NCBI RefSeq assembly: GCF_001039355.2
Contig: NW_019775760.1
Coordinates: 1-48,713, forward strand
From: Lingula anatina
Taxonomy: Eukaryota; Brachiopoda; Lingulata; Lingulida; Lingulidae
DNA length: 48,713 bases
Direction of reading: 5' to 3'
Shown here one piece after another: positions 12,579 through 24,059 of the stretch. Every line of letters begins with the position of its first letter. Positions within the stretch are counted from its first letter, which is position 1. The notes below the pieces were generated by a model. That model was not told the DNA's origin. It saw only the letters and a program-made list of their open reading frames with translations, and made no database searches. The position numbers and the translations under genes were made by a program.

Positions 12579-13133
12579 TACATCGAGTTTTTATTTGTTT
12601 ATTTATTTAATTTATATTATTTTATCTTATTTTATTTATTTATTTGGCAAAAGATTCGATTTTGGAATTGTTGGTTATTGGCCTGTGCGTAATCACTAAA
12701 TGTACATGTAGAATTGTCTTCAAATCTCTAGATGGCCCCTCTTTCGCTATCGTATTAAAAAGCTTGCCCAGATACATGTTTATTAAAATGATCCGTCTAA
12801 GACACTTGTTCACCCTCACTCTCCATCGTCCAAGACATGTGCAAAGTGACAAGGGACCCTATATACTCTATACTGGGCCACTGATTTTTCACCTGAAATT
12901 CAAATATATACACCTTCTTCTTCTTACACCTTCACCTTCTTCTTCTTGACAATTTTTTTTTTATGTCCTGCATTAACATTTGCATGAAATTAATTTTTCT
13001 CCACTTTGCTTGCTTCAGGTATAGAGTAGGCCCTAAACATGTATGAGGAAAATATCGCAAGGGCAGTGTAGTAGCCAATCAGAGGCCGTGGTTTAAGCCA
13101 CAAGCTCGACAGCTCGACGGCTCGTATTGTATC
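12579..13133. other. Noncoding, TTTA-rich tract
   Basis: TTTA-rich low-complexity sequence at about 12594-12645, then ordinary AT-rich DNA. The small overlapping frames here are not gene-like. Confidence 0.5.
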
Positions 13134-13304
13134 CAGGCCCGTAGCCAGGGTTGGGGGGTCGTGGGGTTCGAAAGAACCGCCCTATTTGCTGGAAAGGGTC
13201 CACTCTGGGTAAAATTTGATCTAGGTACATGAAGTTTTATGGAAAAAGATCCACTTTTTTTTAGAAAAAGGAACCCCCTTTTGAAATTGCTGGCTACGGT
13301 CCTG
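13134..13304. mobile_element. MITE family B, full copy with target duplication
   Basis: Element of 171 bp with ends CAGGCCCGTAGCCAG and the inverse GCTACGGTCCTG. It is flanked on both sides by GTATC, a clear 5-bp target-site duplication. It contains the family landmarks ttcgaaagaaccgccc, ggtccactctgggtaaaatt and aaccccctttt. No coding capacity. Confidence 0.85.
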
Positions 13305-13312
13305 GTATCTAT

Positions 13313-13600
13313 CACGACTTGGGTCTATTTTCACTTTTAAATGATTCTCTTTTATTATGATCAAAAGTGGGGACCATTTTGAAATCCTTGCAGTTTAAAC
13401 TATATGACAGTTAGGCCCCTAATATTAATACGATTGACGAGCCTTGATTCTCAATGATAAAATTCCCATACCTCTAGATACCAAATAGTACTACCGGTAA
13501 AGATTCCCAGGTATGTTACTTTACATAATTTCCAACCACACCCTTCACTACACAGTTTTAGACGCAGCTGTCGCGACTTGCAGATAGAAAATAAGCTCGT
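13313..13600. repeat. Diverged duplicated block, copy 2
   Basis: Same family as 11150-11350, extended at its left by cttgggtctattttcactt and gaccattttgaaatccttgca, which recur at 18393 and 19210. A family B MITE sits immediately before this copy and also before the copy at 19205, so MITE and block may have been duplicated together. Confidence 0.7.
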
Positions 13601-14469
13601 ATATTATTACCAAAAGTCAGTCAAAAGAAGCAAAACGATGTTCATTTTGTTCTACAAAAATTCTTATAATAGGCCTATACACACAATTCGTAAAGATAAC
13701 CATTGTAAATATCAAGGTAAAACGACTGTAAACAGAGCAAATATGGCTGTATGCACATTATTTATTTCTTTGAGCTGCAATTATCATTGTAAACTCCCAA
13801 GACGATACATGCGCCGGAACGTTCATTTGGTCTTGGAAGCATGCATAGTGCTTTGATATTATAGAGGTATATTGATATCATATAGAGGTGTGTGTTCATA
13901 ACTATAAAATCAACGTCCAACTGCGACAGTTTGCTTTTAACCTATCTATTATATTAAAATTTCACCTATAAGGCAATTAACAACATGTGACGCCACATAC
14001 AATGGTGGCACACTGATTTTACAGGAGAGAGTAATGGCAAGAAAGCATCTTCTCACATCATTATATAGTTATTCAGTGCAAGGGCTCAACTGATATTTTA
14101 GTGAAACATTAATATATACAACCCCCCTGTACAGAACGAGAATCTGAATCTATTAAGCAAATATATTAAGCAAGTAGAGCATTTAAAACACACACACACA
14201 CACACACCAGGCAAACACACTCAAACAGTTATGAAAAGTTATTTCACAAAAGAACACCACTTAAAGTTTCAATTTACAATAGTTCAACCTTAAGCGGTAC
14301 TGTTTATATACATGCACCTACCAACATTCTCATAACAAATTAAATCGCAACAACGGTTCAATTTTAAACCTTTGAAGTATTTCTTAAAAATTCAATATAC
14401 CTTTATGTCGGCCCTTTTTGCATATTTTTCTTGATCTGTAGCATAATGTTTACTTTTCACATTTCGTGT
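13601..14469. other. Noncoding 3' flank of the TRIM gene
   Basis: AT-rich, with a (CA)n microsatellite at about 14189-14207. The frame at 13578-13856 shows no recognisable domain. No canonical polyadenylation hexamer for the minus-strand TRIM gene is obvious close to its stop. Confidence 0.5.
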
Positions 14470-16389
14470 TTAAATTGTTGTCTCTTGATCTTGGAAGGCA
14501 AAGCACTTTACAGCTCCTCCATTCTCGACAACAACAACTTTTCCATCGGGGGTGAGGGCAACATCCTTTGGAAATTTCATCCCATTTTCTTTGGTAAGAA
14601 GAAACTTTTTAAACACACCGTCCGGAGAGAGTAGATGGAGGCGATTGTTTCTGTCATCAGCCAATATGATATCACCGTTTGCCAAGCAGCACATGCCCTT
14701 TGGTTCGTTCACCTGACCATCACCACAGCCTTTGTCTCCGTACGTGAACTTCAGCACACCGGATACGGGGTTGTAGGCGAGTACTTTGTGAGCACCGGGG
14801 TGTGACACGAGGATATCACCTGTAACACTGACTGCTACATATTTTATAACATCACCTTGTAGTGGATCAGGAAAACTATGGGCGACCTGCCCATCCTTGT
14901 CGTGGATGTATATTGCTTCCCTTCCAGCAATGACGTACTGGCCCTTGCTGTTCACTGACACTGCAAGTGGCTGTGAACTGTGGAAGCTAGATAGCAGTTT
15001 GCCTTCCCTGCTGAAGATCATCACCAAGTTGTCTGACTGCGACCGCGCCACAACGTTTCCATCTTGATCTAATGTAATGCCAGCGAGACTGCCTGCCTTT
15101 AACTCGGGGTTTGTTATAGTTGCGATCAAACACCTGTCAACGTCGTATACGTTGATCTTGTTCCTCTTCACAAAACACCACACACCAACACATAGGCGCC
15201 CTTCAGCATCTACAGCGACATGTGTTACTGATTCCGGAGGATCAGTATTTAGGTCTACGCAGAATGACCACAACAGTTCCTTATCCCTGGCATGTCGCAC
15301 CTCACCCATACACTCACGAAGGACGGTTGACATATTGTTGACATGCTTGGTATCTAGGGTTAGGGTCTTGGTGGTTGGGATGGTCGGTAACCTCATTTCC
15401 GTCAATTCTCTGCCGCGCCTTAGGCAGTTTGCCATGGTCTGCAAGACTTCAGGGTCGGAACCGTGAATAATCAAGGCGTTGGTAAATTCCCTGAAGCTCC
15501 AAAAACATCCTTGGATCAATTCTAGTTCCTTTTCTATGGGGTCCAAAACTTCTTCAACCTGGTTCGTGGTTTCTTCAACTTCTTTACACATACGATCACC
15601 AGTGACTATGAGCAACGTAATGAGCTCTTTCTGTCGGTTGCGAATAGATCTCTTGAGCTCCTCGTTCTGACAATGTAAACCCGTCTTGAGTAGCTTCATG
15701 ACTGAAAGAAGACTCGTTGCAATTGTCTCTTGCTGACCAATCTCTTCTTGGGCGGTGGCTAAGCGTTCTCTTCCACCTTTAGCAGCTGATGGTATGTATT
15801 TGCAATCGTGATCTGTGTGTTCAAGAGAAACGCATGTTCCACATATGAACTTTTCGCAGACAAAACAGAATACTTTGGCCGGAGTCTCGTTGTCATGGTT
15901 ACACCGAATCTGTTGACGAGAGCGAAGTTCACTGGCGTATGCCTCATCATTGAGTTCTCCTAATGGGATGAGCTGGTGGTCACGACATCCACCGTGACGT
16001 CGGTGTTCTGCACTGCAGGCGTCACACATGTTGTCATCACACTTTAAGCATCTTTTTGTGGCATCTGCATCTACAGGGGGCTCTTTAAGGGCGCATGTCT
16101 CGCATTTGTCCTGCGTCTTCGCTTCGTCGACCTTGTTCACTACCTCAGCGAGGTTAGCAAGAAGACGACTATTCTCCAAATCCTCCGCCCCTTTTTCTGG
16201 CAGCTCGCATTCCCTCCTACAGATGGGGCATGGGAAACGGCGGTTACGGTCGAGTTTGACATTCACGTGGTCCTCAAGGCACCTCTTACAGAAACTGTGG
16301 ACGCAAGGAAGTATTTTGGGTTCTTCATACCTTTCCTCACAAATTATGCATGTCAGAAAATCTTCTTCGAGGATTTTTGAAAGAGCCAT
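14470..16389 (-). CDS. TRIM-NHL protein (RING, two B-boxes, coiled coil, propeller)
   Basis: 639 residues in one coding exon. The start is the first ATG after a splice acceptor at 16409-16410 and begins directly with a TRIM-style N-terminus. RING-HC: Cys14, 17, 29, His31, Cys34, 37, 54, 57, complete with canonical spacing. B-box 1: Cys96, 99, 114, 117, 122, 125, His129/138 region. B-box 2: Cys163, 175, 178, 183, 186, His191. A helical coiled-coil region spans about 200-300. From about 400 to 635 there is a beta-propeller with NHL-like repeats; the clearest is GQVNEPKGMCCLANGDIILAD near residue 560. TRIM proteins are RING E3 ligases that oligomerise through the coiled coil and bind targets through the C-terminal domain; NHL members (TRIM2/3/71 type) may bind protein or RNA. 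All zinc ligands are present, so activity is plausible. Invertebrates carry many such genes, so no orthologue is assigned. Confidence 0.93.
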   Translation of the reverse strand: MALSKILEEDFLTCIICEERYEEPKILPCVHSFCKRCLEDHVNVKLDRNRRFPCPICRRECELPEKGAEDLENSRLLANLAEVVNKVDEAKTQDKCETCALKEPPVDADATKRCLKCDDNMCDACSAEHRRHGGCRDHQLIPLGELNDEAYASELRSRQQIRCNHDNETPAKVFCFVCEKFICGTCVSLEHTDHDCKYIPSAAKGGRERLATAQEEIGQQETIATSLLSVMKLLKTGLHCQNEELKRSIRNRQKELITLLIVTGDRMCKEVEETTNQVEEVLDPIEKELELIQGCFWSFREFTNALIIHGSDPEVLQTMANCLRRGRELTEMRLPTIPTTKTLTLDTKHVNNMSTVLRECMGEVRHARDKELLWSFCVDLNTDPPESVTHVAVDAEGRLCVGVWCFVKRNKINVYDVDRCLIATITNPELKAGSLAGITLDQDGNVVARSQSDNLVMIFSREGKLLSSFHSSQPLAVSVNSKGQYVIAGREAIYIHDKDGQVAHSFPDPLQGDVIKYVAVSVTGDILVSHPGAHKVLAYNPVSGVLKFTYGDKGCGDGQVNEPKGMCCLANGDIILADDRNNRLHLLSPDGVFKKFLLTKENGMKFPKDVALTPDGKVVVVENGGAVKCFAFQDQETTI

Positions 16390-16408
16390 TGTGTTTGATG
16401 TAGGCCTT
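16390..16408 (-). other. 5' UTR piece and splice acceptor of the TRIM gene
   Basis: On the minus strand, ttcattctctgtttacag ends at 16409, followed by 19 bases and then the ATG. This is a good acceptor, so the transcript starts in at least one noncoding exon at higher coordinates. Confidence 0.6.
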
Positions 16409-16765
16409 CTGTAAACAGAGAATGAAATAAGGTTAATGGGGAGAGGGGTATGTAAAATTAATTATGGAGCTTGTAGAACAAGATCGTCAATTGACGTCTG
16501 TTAGCCGTTTTCATAGCGTTTTCCATTTTTAGCAACAGGGTTACAGAAAATTCGTTCTTTATCTTTGCAACTCAGACTTATACTTGTACCCGCTTGATGA
16601 CATAAAATATTTTCAGTTTCGTATGATGCTTCTTTTTGTTACCCTCTACCAGATTATTTGTGTTCTTTTCTCTAAGTTAAGCAATGGCCATGAATTATCC
16701 AGTGAAAACTTTATCTGTGGCCCTGGTAAAGGGTAGCCTTTGTATCATTTATAATGTAGTTTAAT

Positions 16766-16978
16766 AAGACCCTATTCCCAGAGATTAGATCGATCCAACT
16801 AGATCGACCTAACTCCCTGGGGGTTCACGCTAAATAGCTGTCAGCCGAGCGGGCACTAAAGTTAATTACCCCCTTACAGCTTTTAGTAGACGGGACGGAC
16901 ATTTAAGCCGGATTACCTGACAGTAATCTAGTGAGACTCCCCACGATAGATCAATCTAAAATCTATGGGAATGCGCCC
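16766..16978. mobile_element. MITE family A, copy 2 (inverted)
   Basis: Inverted copy of 1293-1506 across its whole length. It includes the ends CTATTCCCAGAGATTAGATCGATC and its inverse, the core gggggttcacgctaaatagctgtcagcc and gagactcccca. It lies upstream of the TRIM coding exon, in its presumed 5' intron. Confidence 0.85.
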
Positions 16979-17790
16979 TAAGTATTTTACTGAGGTGATT
17001 CTAACAAGGCACTAGCGTTACAGTGCTCTGGAGCTTTCATTATGCCTGTCACTCTCATTTAAAAATTTCAATATGACGACCTTTTTTGTAGAAATAAGAC
17101 ATTCGACATGCAGTGAACGGAATGCTGACTTGTCGATTAGCAAGTCTTCATTGAGGTTCAGTTTCAAATATATCGATGCTGAGCTATCTAATGACCCTCG
17201 CTGTAAACCAACATTATAGAATATATGGCAATTAAGTCGATATTATATAGAATTTTTTGACAACACATATATTTTTTCCTTTTTTATTAGTAATTATAAA
17301 CTGGCATATTAAACTCACACTATTGTGTACGGATAATGTTATATATACGCATTCAGGTATTTTTATGTTTTTTTTATAATGGCATCTGAGAAAAAATACG
17401 AATAATCCACCCAATAAAATTCATTTAGTTGTCCATTTTATTCAGCATTATGTACTAGTTAATTCATTCATCAATATGTCTGTCATAAAACAACCGGTAG
17501 GTCATTAACAAATCATACCTTAAGTGGCAGATATAGGGGGGGTGCTGACCCCACCCCCTTCGGTTTCTGAAAAATATGTCACATCAATATTCCCTTCTTG
17601 AAATTAGAATTTTGACTGAATCATAGTTCTAAACCGTACCAAAGGACATCGTTTGCCCACCAAAACACCAAAAAAATAATAATAATCGGGGCTTTGGAGC
17701 GGGCCTCGAACCCCAAGCCGAGGGGGGCATGGTCGACTTTGCATCCGAGGTCTGTCGTTCCGGACCCCCCCTCCCCCCCCCCCAAAAAAA
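16979..17790. other. AT-rich noncoding to assembly gap
   Basis: No gene seen. From about 17521 the sequence becomes C-rich and resembles the edge of a repeat whose other edge (ggatccgcccctg) appears just after the gap. Confidence 0.5.
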
Positions 17791-18027
17791 NNNNNNNNNN
17801 NNNNNNNNNNNNNNNNNNNNNNNNNNNNNNNNNNNNNNNNNNNNNNNNNNNNNNNNNNNNNNNNNNNNNNNNNNNNNNNNNNNNNNNNNNNNNNNNNNNN
17901 NNNNNNNNNNNNNNNNNNNNNNNNNNNNNNNNNNNNNNNNNNNNNNNNNNNNNNNNNNNNNNNNNNNNNNNNNNNNNNNNNNNNNNNNNNNNNNNNNNNN
18001 NNNNNNNNNNNNNNNNNNNNNNNNNNN
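17791..18027. other. Assembly gap (237 N)
   Basis: A run of N with near-identical flanks, C-run then A-run, on both sides (17766-17790 and 18028-18055). The gap may be an unresolved homopolymer or a collapsed repeat rather than missing gene sequence. Confidence 0.99.
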
Positions 18028-18149
18028 CCCCCCCCCCCCCAAAAAAAAAAAAAAATCCTGGATCCGCCCCTGTACCTAGGTCAAGCAATCGATTTGTAAG
18101 TCTATTCTGGAATAAATTTATATCTCAAGATAACAGTCCGACAAGCCCT

Positions 18150-18840
18150 GTATCAGTTATTATGTTAATATCAATTAATGTAAGGAGTAGAGCAAACTTG
18201 AGGATTAATGTAGTAAACAAAAAAATCCCCTCTTTAGATATGTTGGACATCACCAACAAAACCATTATGAAATCGGCAAGTTCAATTATGCATAAACAAT
18301 TAATTTCGACGATCACATCATGTTGACATAAAATTGACATATCTTACCTCGTAGAAATGTAGGTAAGCAAGACCTTGCATTTAAACGGATAAAAATCGCC
18401 TTGGGTCCATTTTCACTTTCGCATCTTTTGTTGTGATTGAAATTGGAGACCATTTTATAAACCTTGCATTATTAATTTCATAACAATTATCACAATTAAT
18501 GATGAACTTTGAATGCCAAAGATGAAATCTTGCATATCGTTAAAAATCAACTTGTGCCACGGGTGAAATTTTCCAGGTATTTTACTTACCAAAAGCTCGA
18601 ACCACACCCTTCACAACGCAGTTTCAGACGCAACTTGCCAGTAAACAGAAAAAAAACCCGTCGTGTATTTTTAGTCTGTAACCTCACGTAGTGAGTGGAT
18701 GGGGACACAATGAACTTATTCTATTTGTTGAATAAGGGTTTTGGGAGTTAAGGGTTTTGGGTTAAATGTAGTTGAATTTTACTGAAGTTATTTATCTTCA
18801 CTGGTCGTCAGTTTGTCGTTCTCATTTGAAGTTTTCATTA
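18150..18840. repeat. Local tandem duplication, unit 1, with duplicated block copy 3
   Basis: Matches 18841-19500 in order: ttgaggattaatgta, gacatcaccaacaaa, a-cggca-gttcaatta, ttgacataaaatt-atcttacc, tcttgggtc and the duplicated block (about 18497-18720). On the minus strand two donor-like junctions occur: GAG|GTAAGA at 18347/18348 and TTTTG|GTAAGT at 18589/18590. No coding frame. Confidence 0.65.
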
Positions 18841-19500
18841 TGACTTAGGTAGGCCCTAAAGTTAAAAGTTAACTTGAAGATTAATGTAAATTTCCGAAAG
18901 GTAGTGACATCACCAACAAAGTCATATTATACACACGGCAGAGTTCAATTAAACGTAGTAAATTAATCACAACAGTCGCATTATATTGACAGAAAATTAT
19001 CTTACCTTGCAGAAACATAAGTAACCTTGTCAGGGGGGGTTCGGGGGGTTCGAAAGAACCGCCCCTTTTGCTGGGAAAAGGTCCACTCTGGATAAAACTT
19101 GACCTAGGTACATGAAGTTTTCATGGGAAAAGGTCCACTTTTTCAGAAAAAGAACCCCCCTTTTGAAATTGCTGGCTACGGGCCTGCTTGACCGTGCAGT
19201 TATAACGTTAACATCGTCTTGGGTCAATTTTCACTTATGGTTACACGAATGGTTCTCTGTTATTGTGATCAAAGTTGCCATATGACTGAAGTAGAGACCA
19301 TTTTGTTAGCCTCGCATTTTAATTTTATGAAAGTTATTGATGAACTTTGAATCTCAGTGATGAAATTTTGATACCACTATTAATAAAATAGTACTACCGG
19401 TAAAGATTTCCAGGCATTGTACTCATCAAAGACTTTAACCACACCCTTCACAACCTAGTTTGTTTTGTTTAGTTTATTTAAATGACCTGTGAAATGAACA
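18841..19500. repeat. Local tandem duplication, unit 2
   Basis: Second unit of the 18150-18840 duplication, carrying a family B MITE insertion (19031-19186). A minus-strand donor-like junction GCAAG|GTAAGA remains at 19005/19006. Duplicated block copy 4 (19205-19460) is interrupted and seems to resume at about 19670. Confidence 0.65.
19031..19186. mobile_element. MITE family B, left end truncated
   Basis: Contains ttcgaaagaaccgcccctttt, ggtccactctggataaaactt and the right end gctggctacgggcctg. The left terminal repeat is reduced to a CAGGGGGG stub. Confidence 0.8.
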
Positions 19501-19719
19501 ACTTATTTTTAACACTTTGTTGGCCTTTGAATTTACAGAATCGAACTTCTGCATCATTCATACGCTTCCAAAGATCCGTGAACTTATCACATCAATAGGG
19601 ATTAGATATTTTAACCTTCTTATTGAATTTTTTTATTATTTTTTTTTAATTTTAGATAAAAACAAAGCTTCTGTAACTTGCAGATATAAAACAGAAAAAA
19701 AACCTTCGTACATTTTTAG

Positions 19720-20971
19720 TCATAATTCCCAAGCTTATCGACTGGCCAACCAGCTTGTGCCCTCAATGTTTATATGACAACAAATTTTTTTTTAAAAATG
19801 TCGTGGAAAATATTTTAGTAAATTTACTTAAACCAGGATGAGTATGAACTATTCATGTTCAGGTTACTGCATCATTCTTCAAACCAAAATAAGGTATTAT
19901 TTCATTTGTATAGAGACATATTAACACATACATAGTTAAACCATTGTATATAAACTTATACTTTCGAAGTGATAAAATTAATTTGTAAATAATCTTCATT
20001 TGCTGTTAAAAATAAGGTTATGCAGAAAATTTAATATGATAACACAACAACATAAATATTGTACTGATTTAATCTTTACTCACTTTCTGACCAATAATTA
20101 AATTAATACTGCATAAGTTTCACTTTAATTGTGTAAAATTAGGAAAAAAAGTGCCAAAAATAAGTAGCTAAAATGCTAATACAATGGATGAAAAAGTTTT
20201 CCAATGGTGGAAGTAACCATGCAATCTTGTGTACTTGGTACACTTTGTCTAGAAGTATTGTCAATAATTCATAGTTTTTTTAAGTAAATATAAAAGCAAA
20301 TACAAATAAATGCTTGAAAGTAAAAATAATAACAAAAAAATGTGGGACATTCATCAATTGAAAAAATTGTTAATATTGTAAGTTTTTGCTGTATAATATG
20401 AATAAATGTTTACAATGACTTTTTCTTTTGTATTTCATTTACAAAGTTCAGACAATGAAAGCTACAGTGAAGCCTGGTGTCCTTATAAGTATTGGATATC
20501 AATAAAGTTAAAGCTCAAAACATACAGAGAAAATTCAGGTGTTTATACTGGATAACAAAGATGGTAGTAAAACAATAAAGGAAACTGTACTGTAATTGTA
20601 TATTTAATGATAATAAATGAACTGTAATAAATTATCACATTACTCTCTCTATTCTCACTCTCTCTCTCTCTCTCTCTCTCAGAAACTCTACCATACACAC
20701 TACAGCTATATAATATTAGCTACATATATCTGGTTAACAAAACAACTCTACAAGTACACCAGTGTAAAACCATGCACAACATTTAAAACTGCCAGTGAGC
20801 ACAATAATATTTAACTGAGATCTGCAAATACACAAAACATTAAATCCACATACTGTTTGTACTCAATAATGATGTTATAATAAATGCAATTTAGTATGCA
20901 GATGACCTCTGCTCTGCTTCTCTTCCATGTGAGAATTTAGTTCAAATTCGTGTTATTTTCATCTGTCTAAT
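19720..20971. other. AT-rich noncoding, 3' of the kinesin relic
   Basis: No gene seen. A (TC)n microsatellite lies at about 20652-20682. Confidence 0.5.
20652..20682. repeat. (TC)n microsatellite
   Basis: Dinucleotide run in noncoding AT-rich sequence. Confidence 0.9.
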
Positions 20972-21011
20972 TTACTGGAGAAGGGAATCAATGTCTGCTT
21001 CTTTCCTCTTC
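20972..21011 (-). pseudogene. KIF3A-like last exon
   Basis: Acceptor ttcatttcag, then codons giving KRKEADIDSLLQ and TAA. This matches the conserved C-terminus of KIF3A (ends IDSLLQ). The phase joins correctly with the donor of 21455-21579. Confidence 0.75.
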
Positions 21012-21454
21012 CTGAAATGAAAAATATGTAATAATCTATTACAGAAGTAAATAAGGAATATCTAAAAAGTAGTTGTTTTTTTTTAATAAAACTTGCTTAA
21101 TTATAGTGAGATGATTTTGTAAATAATATGTAATTTTGTTTAGCCTGATTATCTTAATTCACAGATACCAAGTATAACATGACCCAAATGTAACTCAGGT
21201 GCCAAAGGTTATCACTTTGATCACTATATGTAATATGTTATCAGATACCTACTTATTACACTAGTTAACAGATTCAACTAATACTACCCTTAAAATGCAA
21301 TAACTTTCATATATAGGGCTAAAGGGGCATAAGGAGAAATCACTTTCTCTGCAGTCACAGGAGATCAAGATGGACAGACCGGAGCATTTTAACTTGGAGA
21401 TATTACCACCAACCAAGGTCTCTTTTTCAAGAAATATCTAGGTGAATTTCTTAC

Positions 21455-21579
21455 TTTCTCGAAGACTTGGGTCGGCCTGTCTTGGGTCGATCCTTCCCAG
21501 CAGTCTTAGGTCTCATGGCTTCTTCTGCACTCTCTGCAGAGTAGGCTAGGTAGACTTGAGAGAGGTCAAAATCTGCAAG
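21455..21579 (-). pseudogene. KIF3A-like tail exon (DLSxVYLAY)
   Basis: 125 nt, phase 0 start after ttattccag. It encodes LADFDLSQVYLAYSAES and a basic RPKTGRPKSSRK segment, then donor GTAAG. KIF3A has the same DLSHVYLAY and RPKTGR motifs. Open and intact. Confidence 0.8.
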
Positions 21580-22359
21580 CTGGAATAATTATCATAATAT
21601 GAGATAACATGGAGTCCATGTACTTCTTAATATACTCAGATCAATTCAAATGAAAGCCATTTTGTTAATGTTAATTTCATTATTAAAACCTTTGAAACTG
21701 AATTATTATAATAATTATTATCCCTATTATTCAACAATTATTATAAGTATGATTATTATTATGACTTGACATTTACAAAATGAAACACACTTGTGCTTGT
21801 AATTTTTTTTTCAACTTCTTATATTTTTTACAACTTTATGGGATAACAACTGTTCATTTTGGACACAAAATTAATTTTCCTGGGGATAAGGACAATTTTC
21901 CCATACTTACCAATTGTAAATGAATCCATTTCAACATTCAAAATTAGTTCCCATTTTTTTTTTGTTTTTTTTCAAAAAAAGTTTGTTTTTTTTTGTAATA
22001 ATCTCTTAAGAGTTTTATTATTTGATTATTACAGAGTTTAGCCATCTATGGAGGTCACTTGATGTGATGGCAAGTACATATTCCAAAATAATTGTGTTAA
22101 CTGCCGTTTTGGGGGCAAAATAGAATTTACTGTATTTCTATGAGTTATATACAATGTATTTATTGTGAAATATGGATATATTACTAACAGTTGTTATCCC
22201 TTTAATTCTTATAAATATATGCTCATCATTATATTGTATTTTGCAGCAGTCAAAAAAACACGGTCTTTTGTCTGGTTTTATGTAAGCTGCACTGAGGATA
22301 ACAAGTGTGACTTTCTAAAAGATAAATTAATATATCATTATATATATATCTTTATTTAC

Positions 22360-22482
22360 TTTATCTTTTTCCTTCTCAGGCAGTGGTGTCTGTTTCCTCA
22401 TATTATTTCCAGTGTAGGCCACACACTTCAACTGCCACTCCCCTATATCTTCATTCCAGTGCACATACTGTTCTATCATTTC
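22360..22482 (-). pseudogene. KIF3A-like tail exon ([12 protein letters not shown])
   Basis: 123 nt, 41 codons, acceptor ttttattgtag and donor GTAAAT. It encodes [20 protein letters not shown] and [17 protein letters not shown], almost invariant in KIF3A tails. No lesion. This exon is the strongest evidence for the family assignment. Confidence 0.85.
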
Positions 22483-22740
22483 CTACAATAAAAATATTTC
22501 ATGTCATATGAATCCTCAAATATGATTTTTAAAAATCTTGGTTGACTAAGGACCATTCCACAACTTGTCTACAATGTTTATGAGGCTACACTGTTGTAGG
22601 TTATAGCATTATTTTTCACTGCCCAACGTGGCAATTAGTACAATATTGTTGCCCACAGGATGATGCAACTTATACTGATATGTTAAGTTATAATTTTAAA
22701 TAATAAATAAATAATGAAAAATGAAACTTTTTGAAAAGTT

Positions 22741-22807
22741 TTATAATATAATATAATATAATATAATATAATATAATATAATATAATATAATATAATATA
22801 ATATAAT
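22741..22807. repeat. Pentanucleotide (ATAAT)n microsatellite
   Basis: About thirteen near-perfect copies of a 5-base unit in a presumed intron of the kinesin relic. Confidence 0.95.
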
Positions 22808-23123
22808 AATTCAAAATACTTATACCGTACTAGGATTAAGAATGTGTACATTTACCCCGTGGACCATTTGAAGATTACACTGCGATTAATGCGGTGGAAA
22901 ATACAATAGAGAGAGTGTATAATGATAGGGTCGCTAAACGATTGTTGACGGCATATAGTAACTAGCCTTATCCCCTGGTCCCCTGGGTAGCCATGCCCCC
23001 TTAGAGTACTTATGTAAACAAACGGTCTCCCGTAGCGAACTATCCTTTTGTTCAACAGCTTCGCGCGTGCAGCTGATTATGTATGTAGTGACACTATAGC
23101 TAACTGCGTATAAATTTGTGCTA
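22808..23123. other. Noncoding or weakly coding-like
   Basis: The plus strand has an open stretch from about 22848 to 22977 (reading FEDYTAINAVENTIERVYND), but with no start and no clear splice sites. No domain recognised. Confidence 0.25.
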
Positions 23124-23301
23124 GCTGTTATTTGATTCATTCTGCTGTGTCGGATGTTGTGGATCAGCCCACTGGTTCGTTGACTTATGTTTTTCTGAAG
23201 ATTGGTGGTGCAGATTTTGAGTGCTTAATTATTTACCCTCCTTCTAACAAGAGAAAGGGGAAGGGAGATAAAAAGAGAGAGTGTCAAATGAAACGGGTAA
23301 T
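23124..23301 (+). other. Coding-like segment of unknown family
   Basis: Between a possible acceptor (tttgtgctag, ending about 23123) and a possible donor (CGG|GTAATG, about 23300) an open frame reads VDQPTGSLTYVFLKIGGADF and then a Lys/Arg-rich tail (NKRKGKGDKKR). Residue composition looks protein-like, but no ATG precedes it in frame. It could be an exon of an unplaced plus-strand gene or a transposon remnant. Not recognised. Confidence 0.25.
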
Positions 23302-24058
23302 GAGTAATACATTACATTAAATAAAGGGACTCGCGGTGGAAGAAACGATAGACTGTTTTGCATCAAGGTATGCCATTATAATCCGACATGGCTCATAACA
23401 TGATCCATAACATGACTCATTGTTGTATGCCTTATATTTGTGCCGACTTATATTTTACTCTCGTTCATTTCGTGAAACTATTTCCTTGAATAAAGTTTTG
23501 CCTGTATAAATTAACTTTGTGACATGAAGTAATTAATAAAACGCGCCTGTTGAAAAGGGGGCTTTTCGTAACAAATAAAGGTTCACTATTCAGAAAAATA
23601 TCGTCGCCGTTCGTCGCCGCTACCTTCAGGAAAGCGTACCCTCCGCGTGGATCACCGGCATTTTTGATTATCTGACAAATTAGGGCAATTTACGTTTTAG
23701 ATAATAATTCTGAATTTACTAATATTTTGGACTAACTTAGATGTCAGATTCATAGCAATGACAGAAAGCCGCCAGAGTAACTGTTTAATTTTCTAAACTA
23801 ATCAAACTAGAACGCGTGGCGATAAAATGTGTCGCTAAATTTTGTAAACACTCAGCGAAATGCACCTAGTGACTATATTCAATGTGCCGTCACTTAATTG
23901 CTTTCTCGATTTCATTAATTGACGATAGTAATTGCAGATAACAAGGAAGAGGAAATGCTGAAGACAAAACAACGTCGGGTCTTTGTGTGACTTTCTCCCT
24001 AAACACTTTTTATGTTGCTGTCAAAGAAAAAGGAGTCTAGATAGCGATTATTTAAACC
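23302..24058. other. Noncoding, no gene seen
   Basis: AT-rich with one GC-richer patch (23600-23660). It ends at an undetermined base (24059). Confidence 0.5.
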
Positions 24059-24059
24059 N

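Noticed and set aside
17621-18326. Open frames across the N run
   Set aside because: Their length comes from N bases read as X and from flanking homopolymers.
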